Positions 1 to 8,388 of a stretch of DNA of 39,899 bases are shown piece by piece. A model generated the notes under the pieces. The model made no database searches and had not been told where the DNA came from. It saw only the letters and a program-made list of their open reading frames with translations. Positions within the stretch are counted from its first letter, which is position 1. Every line of letters starts with the position of its first letter. Source of the stretch: an uncultured Pelagibacteraceae bacterium. GTDB lineage: Bacteria; Pseudomonadota; Alphaproteobacteria; Pelagibacterales; AG-422-B15. The DNA lies in NCBI GenBank assembly GCA_902589175.1, contig CACIRX010000009.1, forward strand, positions 1 through 39,899, written 5' to 3'. Both the position numbers and the translations under genes were made by a program.

Positions 1-27
1 ATTTCAAAACTTCAAAGAATCCTTATA

Positions 28-720
28 TCAAGTGATTTCGATTATTTCTCCTGTGCCAGCTGCCTCTAAAATATATTCAACAATTTTAACAGCTACATCT
101 TTTGGATCACTTATCTTAGATTTATCCTCGCCAGGCATTATGACATCTCTTAGTTTTGTATCAACTGCAAGTGGACAAAAAATATTTGTTTTTATATTTG
201 TACCTTTGTTTTCTTTTGAATAGGTCAATAAAAGCTCATTTAAAGCTGTCATAATAGGCTGATAAATGCCCCAGTAATATTCTTTTGAAGGGTCTTTTAG
301 TGAAGACACTGCAGCTATATAGGCATTATTTGAACTTTTGAGCAATGAATGAAAACTCTTAACCATTCTAAAATTTGATAAGAAATTCAAGTTTATAATA
401 TTCTTAAAATTTTCTAGATTAATTGACTCAACAGGAGAAAGTTCGTTAATAATTCCTGCTGAAAGAACTAATATATCCAAGGAAGTATCTTTGACCTGTA
501 TTTGTTTAGCCAAATTCTCAATTACGTTTTCATCATATAAATTTAAAGGAACAATTGTACACTCACAATTATTTTTAATTATTTTATCATGAACAATTTC
601 AAGTTTTTGTATGTTTCGAGAACATATGTATATGTGTTTAGCATAGGTAGATAATTCTATTGAAATCTCTTTTCCTATTCCTGAGGACGCACCTGTTACA
701 AGGCAGTTAAGTTTTTTCAT
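28..720 (-). CDS. SDR-family oxidoreductase-like protein lacking the catalytic Lys
   Basis: This 230-residue protein has a short-chain dehydrogenase/reductase Rossmann fold. The N-terminal cofactor motif is TGASSGIG (residues 9-16), the strand-4 motif is LSAG (87-90) and the active-site serines are near 139-140. The usual Y-x-x-x-K catalytic pair reads Y153-Q-P-I-M157, so the lysine is replaced by methionine, while the preceding W-G-x-Y context matches YciK-like SDRs. In related genomes an SDR of this kind follows cvpA-purF; here it lies 16 bp downstream of cvpA on the same strand, with purF missing. It ends in TGA. The fold is clear. Catalytic activity is doubtful and the substrate is unknown. 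Confidence 0.85.
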   Translation of the reverse strand: MKKLNCLVTGASSGIGKEISIELSTYAKHIYICSRNIQKLEIVHDKIIKNNCECTIVPLNLYDENVIENLAKQIQVKDTSLDILVLSAGIINELSPVESINLENFKNIINLNFLSNFRMVKSFHSLLKSSNNAYIAAVSSLKDPSKEYYWGIYQPIMTALNELLLTYSKENKGTNIKTNIFCPLAVDTKLRDVIMPGEDKSKISDPKDVAVKIVEYILEAAGTGEIIEIT

Positions 721-736
721 AGTTTAATGTATTAAA

Positions 737-1255
737 TTAAATTTCATTAATATTCCTTGGCATTTGATCAAGTAGATCAACCCCGTAATTTACTATCTCT
801 TGAAAAGTACCTGATTTAATAATCTCAGGTATTAAATTAGAGGAAAAATTGCTATTTATGAAAAAAATTATAAGAATAAAAATTATATATCCCCGTAAAA
901 TTCCAAGAACACCACCGAAGGACATGTCAATAAACAAAGATTTCCTAGGTTGCAATATTCCAATAATCATACGATTAATAAATGATATTAAGATATAGGC
1001 TGTAATTAAAGTGAAGAAAAATATTAGTATATCAGAAAGAGTTTGATTAAGTATATATTGGTCAAAGAACGGCCTTAAAATATCAAAACAATTTTTAATT
1101 AAATAAAAGATAACTATCCATTTTATAAGATTTAATAAGCTTTTTATTAATCCATTTTTTACTCCAAATATAAAAGAAACTAAGATAACTAATAAAAAAA
1201 TAAGATCATAAGGATTCAATAACTGAGCAAGATCTATATTCATTATTTTATTCAA
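737..1255 (-). CDS. cvpA: CvpA family inner-membrane protein
   Basis: This 172-residue protein has about four hydrophobic helices (roughly residues 14-32, 38-58, 70-95 and 115-137). It has the length and the NGLIKSLL-type motif after the first helix that are typical of the CvpA family, first linked to colicin V production and now regarded as a conserved envelope protein. The first possible start is TTG at 1255, overlapping the TGA stop of the upstream exporter gene (TTGA). An in-frame ATG at 1243 would give 168 residues and cannot be excluded. The gene is co-directional with the exporter, alr and dnaB and is probably translationally coupled. Its position between the dnaB-alr block and an SDR gene matches the usual alphaproteobacterial order. 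Confidence 0.85.
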   Translation of the reverse strand: MNKIMNIDLAQLLNPYDLIFLLVILVSFIFGVKNGLIKSLLNLIKWIVIFYLIKNCFDILRPFFDQYILNQTLSDILIFFFTLITAYILISFINRMIIGILQPRKSLFIDMSFGGVLGILRGYIIFILIIFFINSNFSSNLIPEIIKSGTFQEIVNYGVDLLDQMPRNINEI

Positions 1256-3681
1256 TTAAGTTTTTTTAGTAGAACTGGCAATAGTGTAAGACTTCCAAAA
1301 AGTGCAACAAGCATTGCAAGCGCAGTAAATATACCAAAATAAATAGTTGGGTAGAAGTTTGAAAATATCAAAATAGAAAAACCAGCAATTATAGTATATG
1401 AAGTGTTTTTAATTGCCACACCAACAGTTTCATTGCACTTGATTAAAGCTTCATCGTGATTGCCGTTGCTTAACAATATATACTCTCGATACCTATAAAT
1501 ATAGTGTATACAATTATCTACAGCAATTCCGATAGTAATTGCAGCAATTGTGATAGTCATTAGATCTAGAGGAATAGATAGTAGTCCCATTGTTCCAAGT
1601 ATTACAAAGCACGCAATCAGATTAGGTGTAATGGCCGCTAAAGCAGTCTTTAAAGATTTAAATAAAAAAAATAGCATTAAAAAAATACCCAAGAGAACTA
1701 TAGATAATGTTTTTATTTGAGAGTCAAACAGACTTTGAAGCATATTATTATATAGAATCAAGATTCCCGTAGTTGAAACATCGATATTTGTTTTAGAGTA
1801 ATTAGTGTTTATATAGTCATTAAGATCTTTGATAAAAAGCGACCTATTTAGTTGAGGATGTGTATCAATAATTCTCATAGTAATTCTTGCTTGATTTTTA
1901 TCTAGTAATACATACGGTTTGATAATCTGATCTTTAAGGTCATTTGGCAATTTTTTGTAGAGAACGGAAAGTTCAAGAGTATCAAATTCTTTATTTGCAT
2001 TAAGTTTTTCAGCCGTCCTAACTATTGAAGCAAGAGACAAAACCTTGCCAGCAAAAGAATATTGCTCTAGGTGATCATGAATTTTTTTAATAACATTTAC
2101 CTTTTCTTCAGTAAACCAATAATCCGCAGGATCATATTCAATACCAAAATCAAGGAAATCTTCTTCAAAATCTTCCTCAATTGTATCGTTCGCTACTGAA
2201 TTAAAGTTTATTACTACATCCAGGGGAGTTGTTCCACCCAGCTTATCATCAATTAATTTCATGCCTTTATAGATTTCAGTTTCTTTTTTAAAATAATCAA
2301 CAAAACTATTTTCAACCTTTAATTTAGTAGCGCCGTATATTCCCAAGCAAAAGATAAATATAAATAGAGTTAATAAAATATTAGGAGATTTTATTGCTAA
2401 AGATGCGAATATACTTTCTTTTTGATTAGGGTAAGTATGGTTTGTTGTATTAAGATTAAGAAGAAATATAACAACTGGCAAAAATGAAAAACTTGTAATG
2501 TAAGTTATTATTAAGCCAACACACATCATTAAGCCAAAATCCATAACTGGCTTTATTCCGCTTGAATAGAGAGTCGCAAATGCAAATGTAGTTGTTAATG
2601 CTGCAAATAGACATGGCTTATACATGTTTTTAATTGTCAGCAAAAGAGCATGCTTAATGGATTTTTCATTATCTTGCATTATGAATTGTCTATATCTAAC
2701 TACGATATGTACAGTCATTGATAGTGATAAAATTAAAATCAACATTATGAAGTTTGACGAAATAACAGTTACTTTCCAATCCATCAAAGATACAGTGCCT
2801 ATCATCACAATTAATGAAGCTAAGCAATTAGATATACATGCAAGCATCCATAGTGGATTTTTAAAGACTATGAAGAGGACTACTAAAATAAAAACAAGAG
2901 CACCAAATCCAAATACGACTATATCATTTTTAACGTATGTTATTGTATCGTCTGCAATCATGGACACTCCACCGAGATGCATATCTAGTTTATTTTCAAA
3001 AGTATTTATTATCTTCCTTATTTCGCTAATATTATTATGACGCTTTTCATCAAAATTTTTTTTACTTATCTGATAATCTAAATTAATTCTTTTTAAATTA
3101 TCTATATCCTCTTTTGAGGGCTCATCTAAATTTCTAAGCCTATCTCTTTCTTGAATTAAGAATTCATGTTTTTCATCTTTTTTAAAGTTAATTAGTACAG
3201 CAGTACTTGATGCATCTTCACTGATTATAAGGTTTTTAAAAATAGGACTATTTAATAATTCTTTTTCAGCATCAATCAAATCAACGCCCGGTGATTCAAT
3301 TGTCAGAACTTCATTAATCAAGTCTGTTAGGCTTTGATCATTTACTTCTAATAATGGAACATCAAAAATAGACTGAATACTTTCAACCCAATTTAATTTA
3401 ACAATTCTTTCAACAAATAATTTTATTTGATTTAAATTATGTTTTGTTAGGATCCTTTTTTCATCTGTAAAAGTAACAATCAAAAAATCATTTGAACCAT
3501 AATCATCAATAACTAATCTATATTTTTTAAGGTCTTCGTCTTGTTCCAAGATTAAAGTATCTGATGATGCATCAAGCTGAAAATCTTTTGCACTATAGGC
3601 AAAAAATGAAATTATTAATAATAGAACGACTAGAGAGGTGTTTGTGTATTTATTGAATAGGGATAAATAAAATTTTTCCAT
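1252..3681 (-). CDS. MMPL/RND-superfamily exporter
   Basis: This 809-residue protein has the duplicated RND architecture. One N-terminal helix (about 15-31) is followed by a large periplasmic loop (32-250) and helices at about 252-272, 276-298, 306-328, 355-375 and 382-408. A second half has a helix at 434-450, a second periplasmic loop (451-655) and helices from 656 to 804. The second half carries the intramembrane acidic motif GIAVDN (D722) followed by the R-Y-R-E loop. The equivalent position in the first half reads S-M-T-V-H with no acid. An acidic patch lies near 500-520. MMPL proteins move lipids or hydrophobic molecules with the proton gradient, but the substrate cannot be read here. 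The gene sits 3 bp after alr, where radA is usually found, and ends in TGA overlapping cvpA. Confidence 0.85.
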   Translation of the reverse strand: MEKFYLSLFNKYTNTSLVVLLLIISFFAYSAKDFQLDASSDTLILEQDEDLKKYRLVIDDYGSNDFLIVTFTDEKRILTKHNLNQIKLFVERIVKLNWVESIQSIFDVPLLEVNDQSLTDLINEVLTIESPGVDLIDAEKELLNSPIFKNLIISEDASSTAVLINFKKDEKHEFLIQERDRLRNLDEPSKEDIDNLKRINLDYQISKKNFDEKRHNNISEIRKIINTFENKLDMHLGGVSMIADDTITYVKNDIVVFGFGALVFILVVLFIVFKNPLWMLACISNCLASLIVMIGTVSLMDWKVTVISSNFIMLILILSLSMTVHIVVRYRQFIMQDNEKSIKHALLLTIKNMYKPCLFAALTTTFAFATLYSSGIKPVMDFGLMMCVGLIITYITSFSFLPVVIFLLNLNTTNHTYPNQKESIFASLAIKSPNILLTLFIFIFCLGIYGATKLKVENSFVDYFKKETEIYKGMKLIDDKLGGTTPLDVVINFNSVANDTIEEDFEEDFLDFGIEYDPADYWFTEEKVNVIKKIHDHLEQYSFAGKVLSLASIVRTAEKLNANKEFDTLELSVLYKKLPNDLKDQIIKPYVLLDKNQARITMRIIDTHPQLNRSLFIKDLNDYINTNYSKTNIDVSTTGILILYNNMLQSLFDSQIKTLSIVLLGIFLMLFFLFKSLKTALAAITPNLIACFVILGTMGLLSIPLDLMTITIAAITIGIAVDNCIHYIYRYREYILLSNGNHDEALIKCNETVGVAIKNTSYTIIAGFSILIFSNFYPTIYFGIFTALAMLVALFGSLTLLPVLLKKLN

Positions 3682-3684
3682 TAG

Positions 3685-4785
3685 TTATGAAATATATCTT
3701 CTTTCATATCTTTTGCCTAGATTAGTTAGTATTTCATAAGGAATAGTATTTATTGTCTTTGCAATGGTATTTATTGAAAACTTGCTTCCGATTACTTCAA
3801 ATTCTTCATTCATTATATTTTTTTTTGTTTTTATGTTTGTTAAGTCGATTGTTATCAGATCCATTGATACCCTTCCCACCAAATTAATTTTTTTATCTCC
3901 CAGTAATATTTTATAGTTGTTTGAAAAAAGACGATTAAAACCGTCTGCATAACCAAAGCCAAGAGTGCCGATTTTCATTTTTGATTTTGCCTTAAAGGTT
4001 GCCCCATATCCTATTGTATCCCCTTTATATATTTCTCTTATTTGGATTAGTTTTGCTTTTATAGAGACAACATTTTTATAAATAATTTTTTCGTTTATTT
4101 GACATTGACCTCCATAAAGTGAAATTCCAGGCCTAACCATATCAAAATGATATTTTTTACCCAGTAATATTCCTCCAGAATTAGACAAACTGCATAAACA
4201 GTTAGGAAAATGAGATTTAACAAAATTAAATTTATTTAATTGTATTTTATTCAATTTTGACTTTTTATCATCAGCGCAAGAAAGATGACTCATTATTAAT
4301 CGAAGTTTAGATTTTTTGATCAATAATGCTTTATTTTTTATCAAATTTTCTGTTTCATTTTGATCAAGACCAAGACGCGACATTCCAGTATCAAAGTGAA
4401 TAGCGATATTAAGAAAACAATTATTTTCTTTTTGATAGTTTTCTATTTTTTTTAATTGAGCAAGGTTATTAATAACAGGAATTAAATTAAACTTACGAAT
4501 ATTTTTTAATTCTTTTGTTACTAATCCATTTAAAATAAAAATTAATATTCTTTTATTTAATTTACGTAAATTAATTGCTTCGTTTGTAGTGGCAACAAAA
4601 AAATGCTTGCAGCCCTTTTTTATTAGGCTATTAACGACCTGATCGGCACCTAATCCATAGGCATTAGCTTTCACTGTAGCTGCAATTATACACTTTCTAC
4701 CAACGATTTGCTTAATGATCTTATAGTTTTTATTAATTGCTTTTAGGTTAATGTCTAGGAATGTATTTTTATCAACATTAATCAT
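3685..4785 (-). CDS. alr: Alanine racemase
   Basis: PLP-dependent interconversion of L- and D-alanine for peptidoglycan. The 366-residue protein has the PLP lysine motif V-K39-A-N-A-Y-G-L-G and the opposite catalytic tyrosine Y260 in the GYGATF motif. It also has the H-F-D-T-G-M-S-R-L-G barrel motif (130-139) and the C-terminal R-V-S-M-D-L motif (305-310). Length and motif order are those of the family. It lies 9 bp downstream of dnaB, a normal alphaproteobacterial pairing. Its composition is noticeably richer in Lys, Ile and Asn than dnaB next to it. Confidence 0.97.
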   Translation of the reverse strand: MINVDKNTFLDINLKAINKNYKIIKQIVGRKCIIAATVKANAYGLGADQVVNSLIKKGCKHFFVATTNEAINLRKLNKRILIFILNGLVTKELKNIRKFNLIPVINNLAQLKKIENYQKENNCFLNIAIHFDTGMSRLGLDQNETENLIKNKALLIKKSKLRLIMSHLSCADDKKSKLNKIQLNKFNFVKSHFPNCLCSLSNSGGILLGKKYHFDMVRPGISLYGGQCQINEKIIYKNVVSIKAKLIQIREIYKGDTIGYGATFKAKSKMKIGTLGFGYADGFNRLFSNNYKILLGDKKINLVGRVSMDLITIDLTNIKTKKNIMNEEFEVIGSKFSINTIAKTINTIPYEILTNLGKRYERRYIS

Positions 4786-4794
4786 TCTTGAAAA

Positions 4795-6246
4795 TTATTC
4801 GTAGTTGTTGGTGTGATCTTTGCTAATAAAATTTCCAAATCTAGTATACTTTGCATCAAAGCTTAATTTTATATTACCTGTTGGTCCATGTCTTTGTTTC
4901 ATTATAAGTAAATCAGCTTGACCATGTATCTCGTCCATTTTTTGTTGCCATTCTATAAATTCAGCAGTTCCAGGTGATGGGGCATTTTTTTCAAGATAAT
5001 ATTCTTCTCTGTATATGAACATGACAACATCTGAGTCTTGTTCAATTGACCCTGACTCCCTTAAGTCAGATAACTGTGGTTTCTTGTCTTCTCTTTGCTC
5101 CACTTGTCTTGATAACTGAGATAAAGCAATGATTGGTATGTTTAATTCTTTTGCAAGCGCTTTTAAGCCTTGAGTTATTTCTGAAATTTCTAAAACTCTA
5201 GATTCATTTCTAGATGTTTTGCTTGGTCTTAAAAGTTGTAAATAGTCTATTACTATTGCGCCCAATCCATTTTTTCTTTTTAACCTTCTAGCCCTCGATG
5301 ACAGTGTTCCGATGTTTACTGCCGGAGTATCATCAATAAAAAGGGGAATTTCTAATATATCTTTTGATACAGAAACTAAATTATCAAGATCAGTTTCTGA
5401 TAAATTTCCTCTTCTTATATCGTTTGAACTAATTCTTGCCTGTTCTGATAAAATTCTTCTGGCTAATTGTTCAGATGACATTTCTAATGAGAAAAAAAGA
5501 ACACTTTCATTCATATCTTTTGAGATGTGAGCGTTTCTTGCAATATTAAATGCTATGTTCGTAGCTAGTGAGGTTTTTCCCATTGAAGGTCTTCCTGCAA
5601 TTATTATTAAATCTGAGGGGTGGAACCCTCCAAGTTTGGCATCAAGGTCAGTGAAATCAGATGAAATTCCAACAACGCTACTATCTTTTTCAAATGCTTT
5701 TTTTGCTAATTCAATTGCTTCTTCAACTGAAGTTTGAAATGTTTGAATTTGGTTTTGAGAGGTTCCTTTTTCTGAGATTTGATATAAATTTTTCTCTGCT
5801 TCCTCTATGAGATCTTCTGGTTTTTTTTCAATTTCACTTTCAATTGCATCATGCTGAACTTTCCCACCCAATTCATAGAGCCCTCTTCTAACAGCAAGGT
5901 TATAAATAATATGAGCATAGTTTTTAGCATAATCAAGAGATACAGCTGAATTTGCAAGTCTTACTAGATAATTTGAACCTCCAATTTCTTCCAAAGTCTT
6001 TTCAACTTCAAAAAAACTTTTTAGAGTAATTGGCGTGGCAATTTGTCCTTTGGAGATCATTTTGCCAATTACATCAAAAATTAATTTATGAACTGGCTCA
6101 TAAAAATGCTCAACATTGATAGTTTCTGATATATCGAAGAAAATTTCGTTATTTAATAATATTGCTCCAAGTATACCTTGCTCAGCTTCGATATTATGAG
6201 GTAACTCTTTTAGAGTATTATTCTGTAATTGAAATGATGTAGACAT
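4795..6246 (-). CDS. dnaB: Replicative DNA helicase DnaB
   Basis: Hexameric 5'-3' helicase at the replication fork. The 483-residue protein has the DnaB N-terminal domain (residues 15-120, with E-A-E-Q-G-I-L-G near 20), a linker helix and a RecA-like ATPase core. The Walker A motif is AGRPSMGKT (217-225), Walker B is the V-I-D-Y-L-Q-L stretch near 340, and the D-L-R-E-S-G-S-I-E-Q arginine-finger region is near 400. The ATG at 6246 gives the normal N-terminus. The gene heads dnaB-alr-exporter-cvpA-SDR. A 151-bp gap separates it from rplI, and the leader has a 10-bp inverted repeat that touches the start codon. Confidence 0.98.
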   Translation of the reverse strand: MSTSFQLQNNTLKELPHNIEAEQGILGAILLNNEIFFDISETINVEHFYEPVHKLIFDVIGKMISKGQIATPITLKSFFEVEKTLEEIGGSNYLVRLANSAVSLDYAKNYAHIIYNLAVRRGLYELGGKVQHDAIESEIEKKPEDLIEEAEKNLYQISEKGTSQNQIQTFQTSVEEAIELAKKAFEKDSSVVGISSDFTDLDAKLGGFHPSDLIIIAGRPSMGKTSLATNIAFNIARNAHISKDMNESVLFFSLEMSSEQLARRILSEQARISSNDIRRGNLSETDLDNLVSVSKDILEIPLFIDDTPAVNIGTLSSRARRLKRKNGLGAIVIDYLQLLRPSKTSRNESRVLEISEITQGLKALAKELNIPIIALSQLSRQVEQREDKKPQLSDLRESGSIEQDSDVVMFIYREEYYLEKNAPSPGTAEFIEWQQKMDEIHGQADLLIMKQRHGPTGNIKLSFDAKYTRFGNFISKDHTNNYE

Positions 6247-6293
6247 AATTCTGCTTACATAATATTAAATTGGTTAGTCTGTCAGCAGAATTA
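6246..6293 (-). repeat. 10-bp inverted repeat in the dnaB leader, touching the start codon
   Basis: TAATTCTGCT at 6246-6255 and its exact complement AGCAGAATTA at 6284-6293 are separated by 28 nt. In dnaB mRNA the downstream arm covers the ribosome-binding region and the A of the AUG, so a hairpin could reduce initiation. The stem is AT-rich and the loop is long, so stability is uncertain. The loop also holds a minimal ATG-TAA start-stop. Seen directly; the regulatory role is inference. Confidence 0.45.
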
Positions 6294-6397
6294 ATTAAAA
6301 AGATATTAACAGATATAAAATATTGTTAATATTAGTAGAGGATAAGGTATATCTGTAAATATGTCTTTTAAATAATTGAAATATTGCGAAATTAATC

Positions 6398-6844
6398 TTA
6401 GGTTTTTTTTGTTATCTCTAGTTTGAGTGTAGCGCTTATATCATCATAAATTCTTAAGGTGACATCGTGACTTCCAATCGCACTTATATTATCTAAAACA
6501 ATATTCCCAGGCTCAATATCTATAGAAAAATCATTAATCAGCCTGTCACGGATTTGCCTCGGACCAAGATTGCCATAAAGATTGCCGTCTTCATTTGCTT
6601 CCATTTGGATATTAATTTCTTTACCATCCAACTTAGCTTTTAGCTCATTTGCCTCAGAAATCTTTTTCATATTGTTTTCATTGATTTGACTCATTTTTGA
6701 ATTGAGGTCACTCAAATTCTTTTTATTGGCTATAATTGCTTTTTTTTGAGGAATTAAAAAATTTTTTGCAAATCCATCTTTAACGCTAACAACTTCACCT
6801 GCTTTGCCAAGTTTATTGAGTGTTTCTAACAAAATTATTTGCAT
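6398..6844 (-). CDS. rplI: Large ribosomal subunit protein bL9
   Basis: Structural protein of the 50S subunit. The start is placed at the ATG at 6844, giving M-Q-I-I-L-L-E and 148 residues, the usual bL9 length. A ten-residue-longer frame exists but would run into rpsR. The N-terminal RNA-binding domain has the G-x-V-V-x-V-K-D-G-F-A-x-N-F-L-I-P-x-x-K-A signature at about residues 16-37. A long connecting helix (about 40-75) leads to the C-terminal domain. It starts 1 bp after rpsR. The DUF2232 membrane-protein gene often found between rpsR and rplI in Alphaproteobacteria is absent. Confidence 0.97.
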   Translation of the reverse strand: MQIILLETLNKLGKAGEVVSVKDGFAKNFLIPQKKAIIANKKNLSDLNSKMSQINENNMKKISEANELKAKLDGKEINIQMEANEDGNLYGNLGPRQIRDRLINDFSIDIEPGNIVLDNISAIGSHDVTLRIYDDISATLKLEITKKT

Positions 6845-6845
6845 A

Positions 6846-7040
6846 TTATTTTCCGGTATAGGGTAAAAGGGCAAGATATCTAGCTCTCTTTATCGCATTA
6901 GAAAGGTCTTTTTGTTTTTTAATGGAAATATAGCTTATTCTTCTTGGTGTAATTTTTCCCTTTTCTGAAATAAACCTTTTAAGACTTGATACATCTTTAT
7001 AGTCAAAAACCATTTCCGAACTTTTTGAAAATTTATCCAT
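6846..7040 (-). CDS. rpsR: Small ribosomal subunit protein bS18
   Basis: The 64-residue protein has the bS18 core: F-D-Y-K-D-V near 12-17, L-x-x-F-I-S-E-x-G-K-I-T-P-R-R (20-34) and the basic [13 protein letters not shown] (48-60) that packs on 16S rRNA beside bS6. It is slightly shorter than the common 75-85 residues because the basic N-terminal extension is trimmed. It is the middle gene of rpsF-rpsR-rplI, 9 bp after rpsF, and ends in TAA 1 bp before rplI. Confidence 0.96.
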   Translation of the reverse strand: MDKFSKSSEMVFDYKDVSSLKRFISEKGKITPRRISYISIKKQKDLSNAIKRARYLALLPYTGK

Positions 7041-7049
7041 AACTCAATA

Positions 7050-7376
7050 TTAATCCTTGTTTTTTACCATTATGGTCGGTGTATCACAAAAATCTTTTAC
7101 CTTAATTGATAAGTAGCGAATAATTTTATCATTTAAGTTTAGCTTAGTATTAAGTGTGTCAATTTTATCTTGTGGCAATTCAATATTCATGAACTCATAA
7201 AATGCTTTTTTGTTTTCTTTTATTGGATATGCAAGACTTCTTAGTCCCCAGCTTTCTTTATAGACAACATTTCCATCAAGCTCACCAAGAGTTTGTTCGT
7301 GAACTTTTATTGCTTCCTCAAGGTCAGAAGAACTTAGGTCTTGTCTAAGCATAATAATGTGTTCAAATAAAGCCAT
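7050..7376 (-). CDS. rpsF: Small ribosomal subunit protein bS6
   Basis: This 108-residue protein has the bS6 pattern: Y/F-E-x-I-x-x-L-R near residues 4-11, the W-G-x-R-x-L-A-Y-P-I-K segment (43-53), the G/K-x-A-F-Y-x-x-M-N motif (57-64) and I-I-R-Y-L-S-I-K-V near 85-93. It binds the 16S rRNA platform together with bS18, encoded next. It is the first gene of the ribosomal operon and is read away from fabD, with 73 bp between the two start codons. Confidence 0.96.
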   Translation of the reverse strand: MALFEHIIMLRQDLSSSDLEEAIKVHEQTLGELDGNVVYKESWGLRSLAYPIKENKKAFYEFMNIELPQDKIDTLNTKLNLNDKIIRYLSIKVKDFCDTPTIMVKNKD

Positions 7377-7449
7377 TTATAATTTGTATTTGGTGTTAAA
7401 AATGGAATAAATATTCTATAATCATCTTTTAAGCAAGCATTCTTTTTTA
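7377..7449. promoter_or_regulatory. Divergent promoter region between rpsF and fabD
   Basis: These 73 bp must carry the promoters for the ribosomal operon (minus) and the fatty-acid operon (plus). A perfect TATAAT lies at 7417-7422 on the plus strand and would give fabD a leader of about 20 nt. The -35 box is not obvious, with only a weak TGTTAA-like match. The same A/T block reads ATTATAG on the minus strand, so the two promoters may overlap. No strong Shine-Dalgarno sequence precedes fabD. Confidence 0.45.
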
Positions 7450-8388
7450 ATGAAAACGGCATTAATTTTTCCAGGTCAAGGCTCACAATATGTAAAAATG
7501 GGTCATGATTTCTATTCAAAATATGATGTATCACGTGATATTTACGAACGGCTAAATGAGTCCATTGGCAGAAACTTATCCAAATTAATTTTTTCAGGTG
7601 AGGAAGAAGAACTTCTTCAAACCCAAAATTCTCAGCCCGCAATTATGGCCACAAGCATTTGTATATTTGAGGCATTAAAATATGAAAATCTTTTAGATAT
7701 AAAATCTTACGGTTGCGTTGCTGGACATTCTCTTGGTGAATATAGTTCATTAGTTGTTAATCAAGGTTTGAGATTTGAAGATTCTGTAAAGCTTCTCAAA
7801 TTCAGATCTAAAGCAATGCAAGAAAGTATGCCCCTTGGAACTGGAGGGATGATCGCTTTGATTGGCTGTGCCGAAGAAGATGTTGAAAATGTAATGTTGA
7901 ACGCAGAAAAATACGGAAAGATATTTATTGCAAATGATAATTCTAAAGGTCAAATTGTTTTAAGTGGTGAAATTTCAGCTGTGGATTACATATCATCAAA
8001 TGCAAAAGAGTTAGGAGTAAAAAGAGCTATAAAGTTGCCAGTGAGTGCACCATTCCATTGTCAATTAATTAATAAGGCTTCAATAGCAATGAAGGAAGAA
8101 ATACCTAATTATTCATTCAATCCCTTTACTGTACCATTATATTCTAATGTGACTAGTAAAGTATGTAACGAGAAAGAGATTGCTAATTTACTAGTTGAAC
8201 AAATAATATCAAAAGTTAGATGGCGAGAAATAGTTGAGAATATGATAAAAGATGGTGTTCAAAATTTTATTGAAATAGGCCCAGGTAATGTACTTACTAA
8301 TTTAGTCAAAAGAGCATCTAAAGATCTAGTTGCTATTTCAATAAGCAAGATAGAAGATTTTGATAAACTTGATAATATAAAACTATGA
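7450..8388 (+). CDS. fabD: Malonyl-CoA:ACP transacylase FabD
   Basis: Transfers malonate from malonyl-CoA to acyl carrier protein to start fatty-acid elongation. The 312-residue protein has the N-terminal G-Q-G-S-Q motif (9-13), the nucleophile elbow G-H-S94-L-G-E-Y and the catalytic histidine in S-A-P-F-H near residue 198. The C-terminal E-I-G-P-G-N-V-L motif is also typical. It is the first gene of fabD-fabG-acpP-fabF. Its TGA stop overlaps the fabG ATG (ATGA), indicating translational coupling. Confidence 0.97.
   Translation: MKTALIFPGQGSQYVKMGHDFYSKYDVSRDIYERLNESIGRNLSKLIFSGEEEELLQTQNSQPAIMATSICIFEALKYENLLDIKSYGCVAGHSLGEYSSLVVNQGLRFEDSVKLLKFRSKAMQESMPLGTGGMIALIGCAEEDVENVMLNAEKYGKIFIANDNSKGQIVLSGEISAVDYISSNAKELGVKRAIKLPVSAPFHCQLINKASIAMKEEIPNYSFNPFTVPLYSNVTSKVCNEKEIANLLVEQIISKVRWREIVENMIKDGVQNFIEIGPGNVLTNLVKRASKDLVAISISKIEDFDKLDNIKL

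Noticed and set aside
2624..3040. Open frame on the plus strand opposite the exporter
   Set aside because: It has no family motif or ribosome binding site and mirrors a strongly supported coding region; the A/T-rich hydrophobic codons create such shadows.
7334..7642. Open frame on the minus strand spanning the rpsF start and fabD
   Set aside because: It crosses two well-supported genes and their promoter region and has no recognisable protein features.
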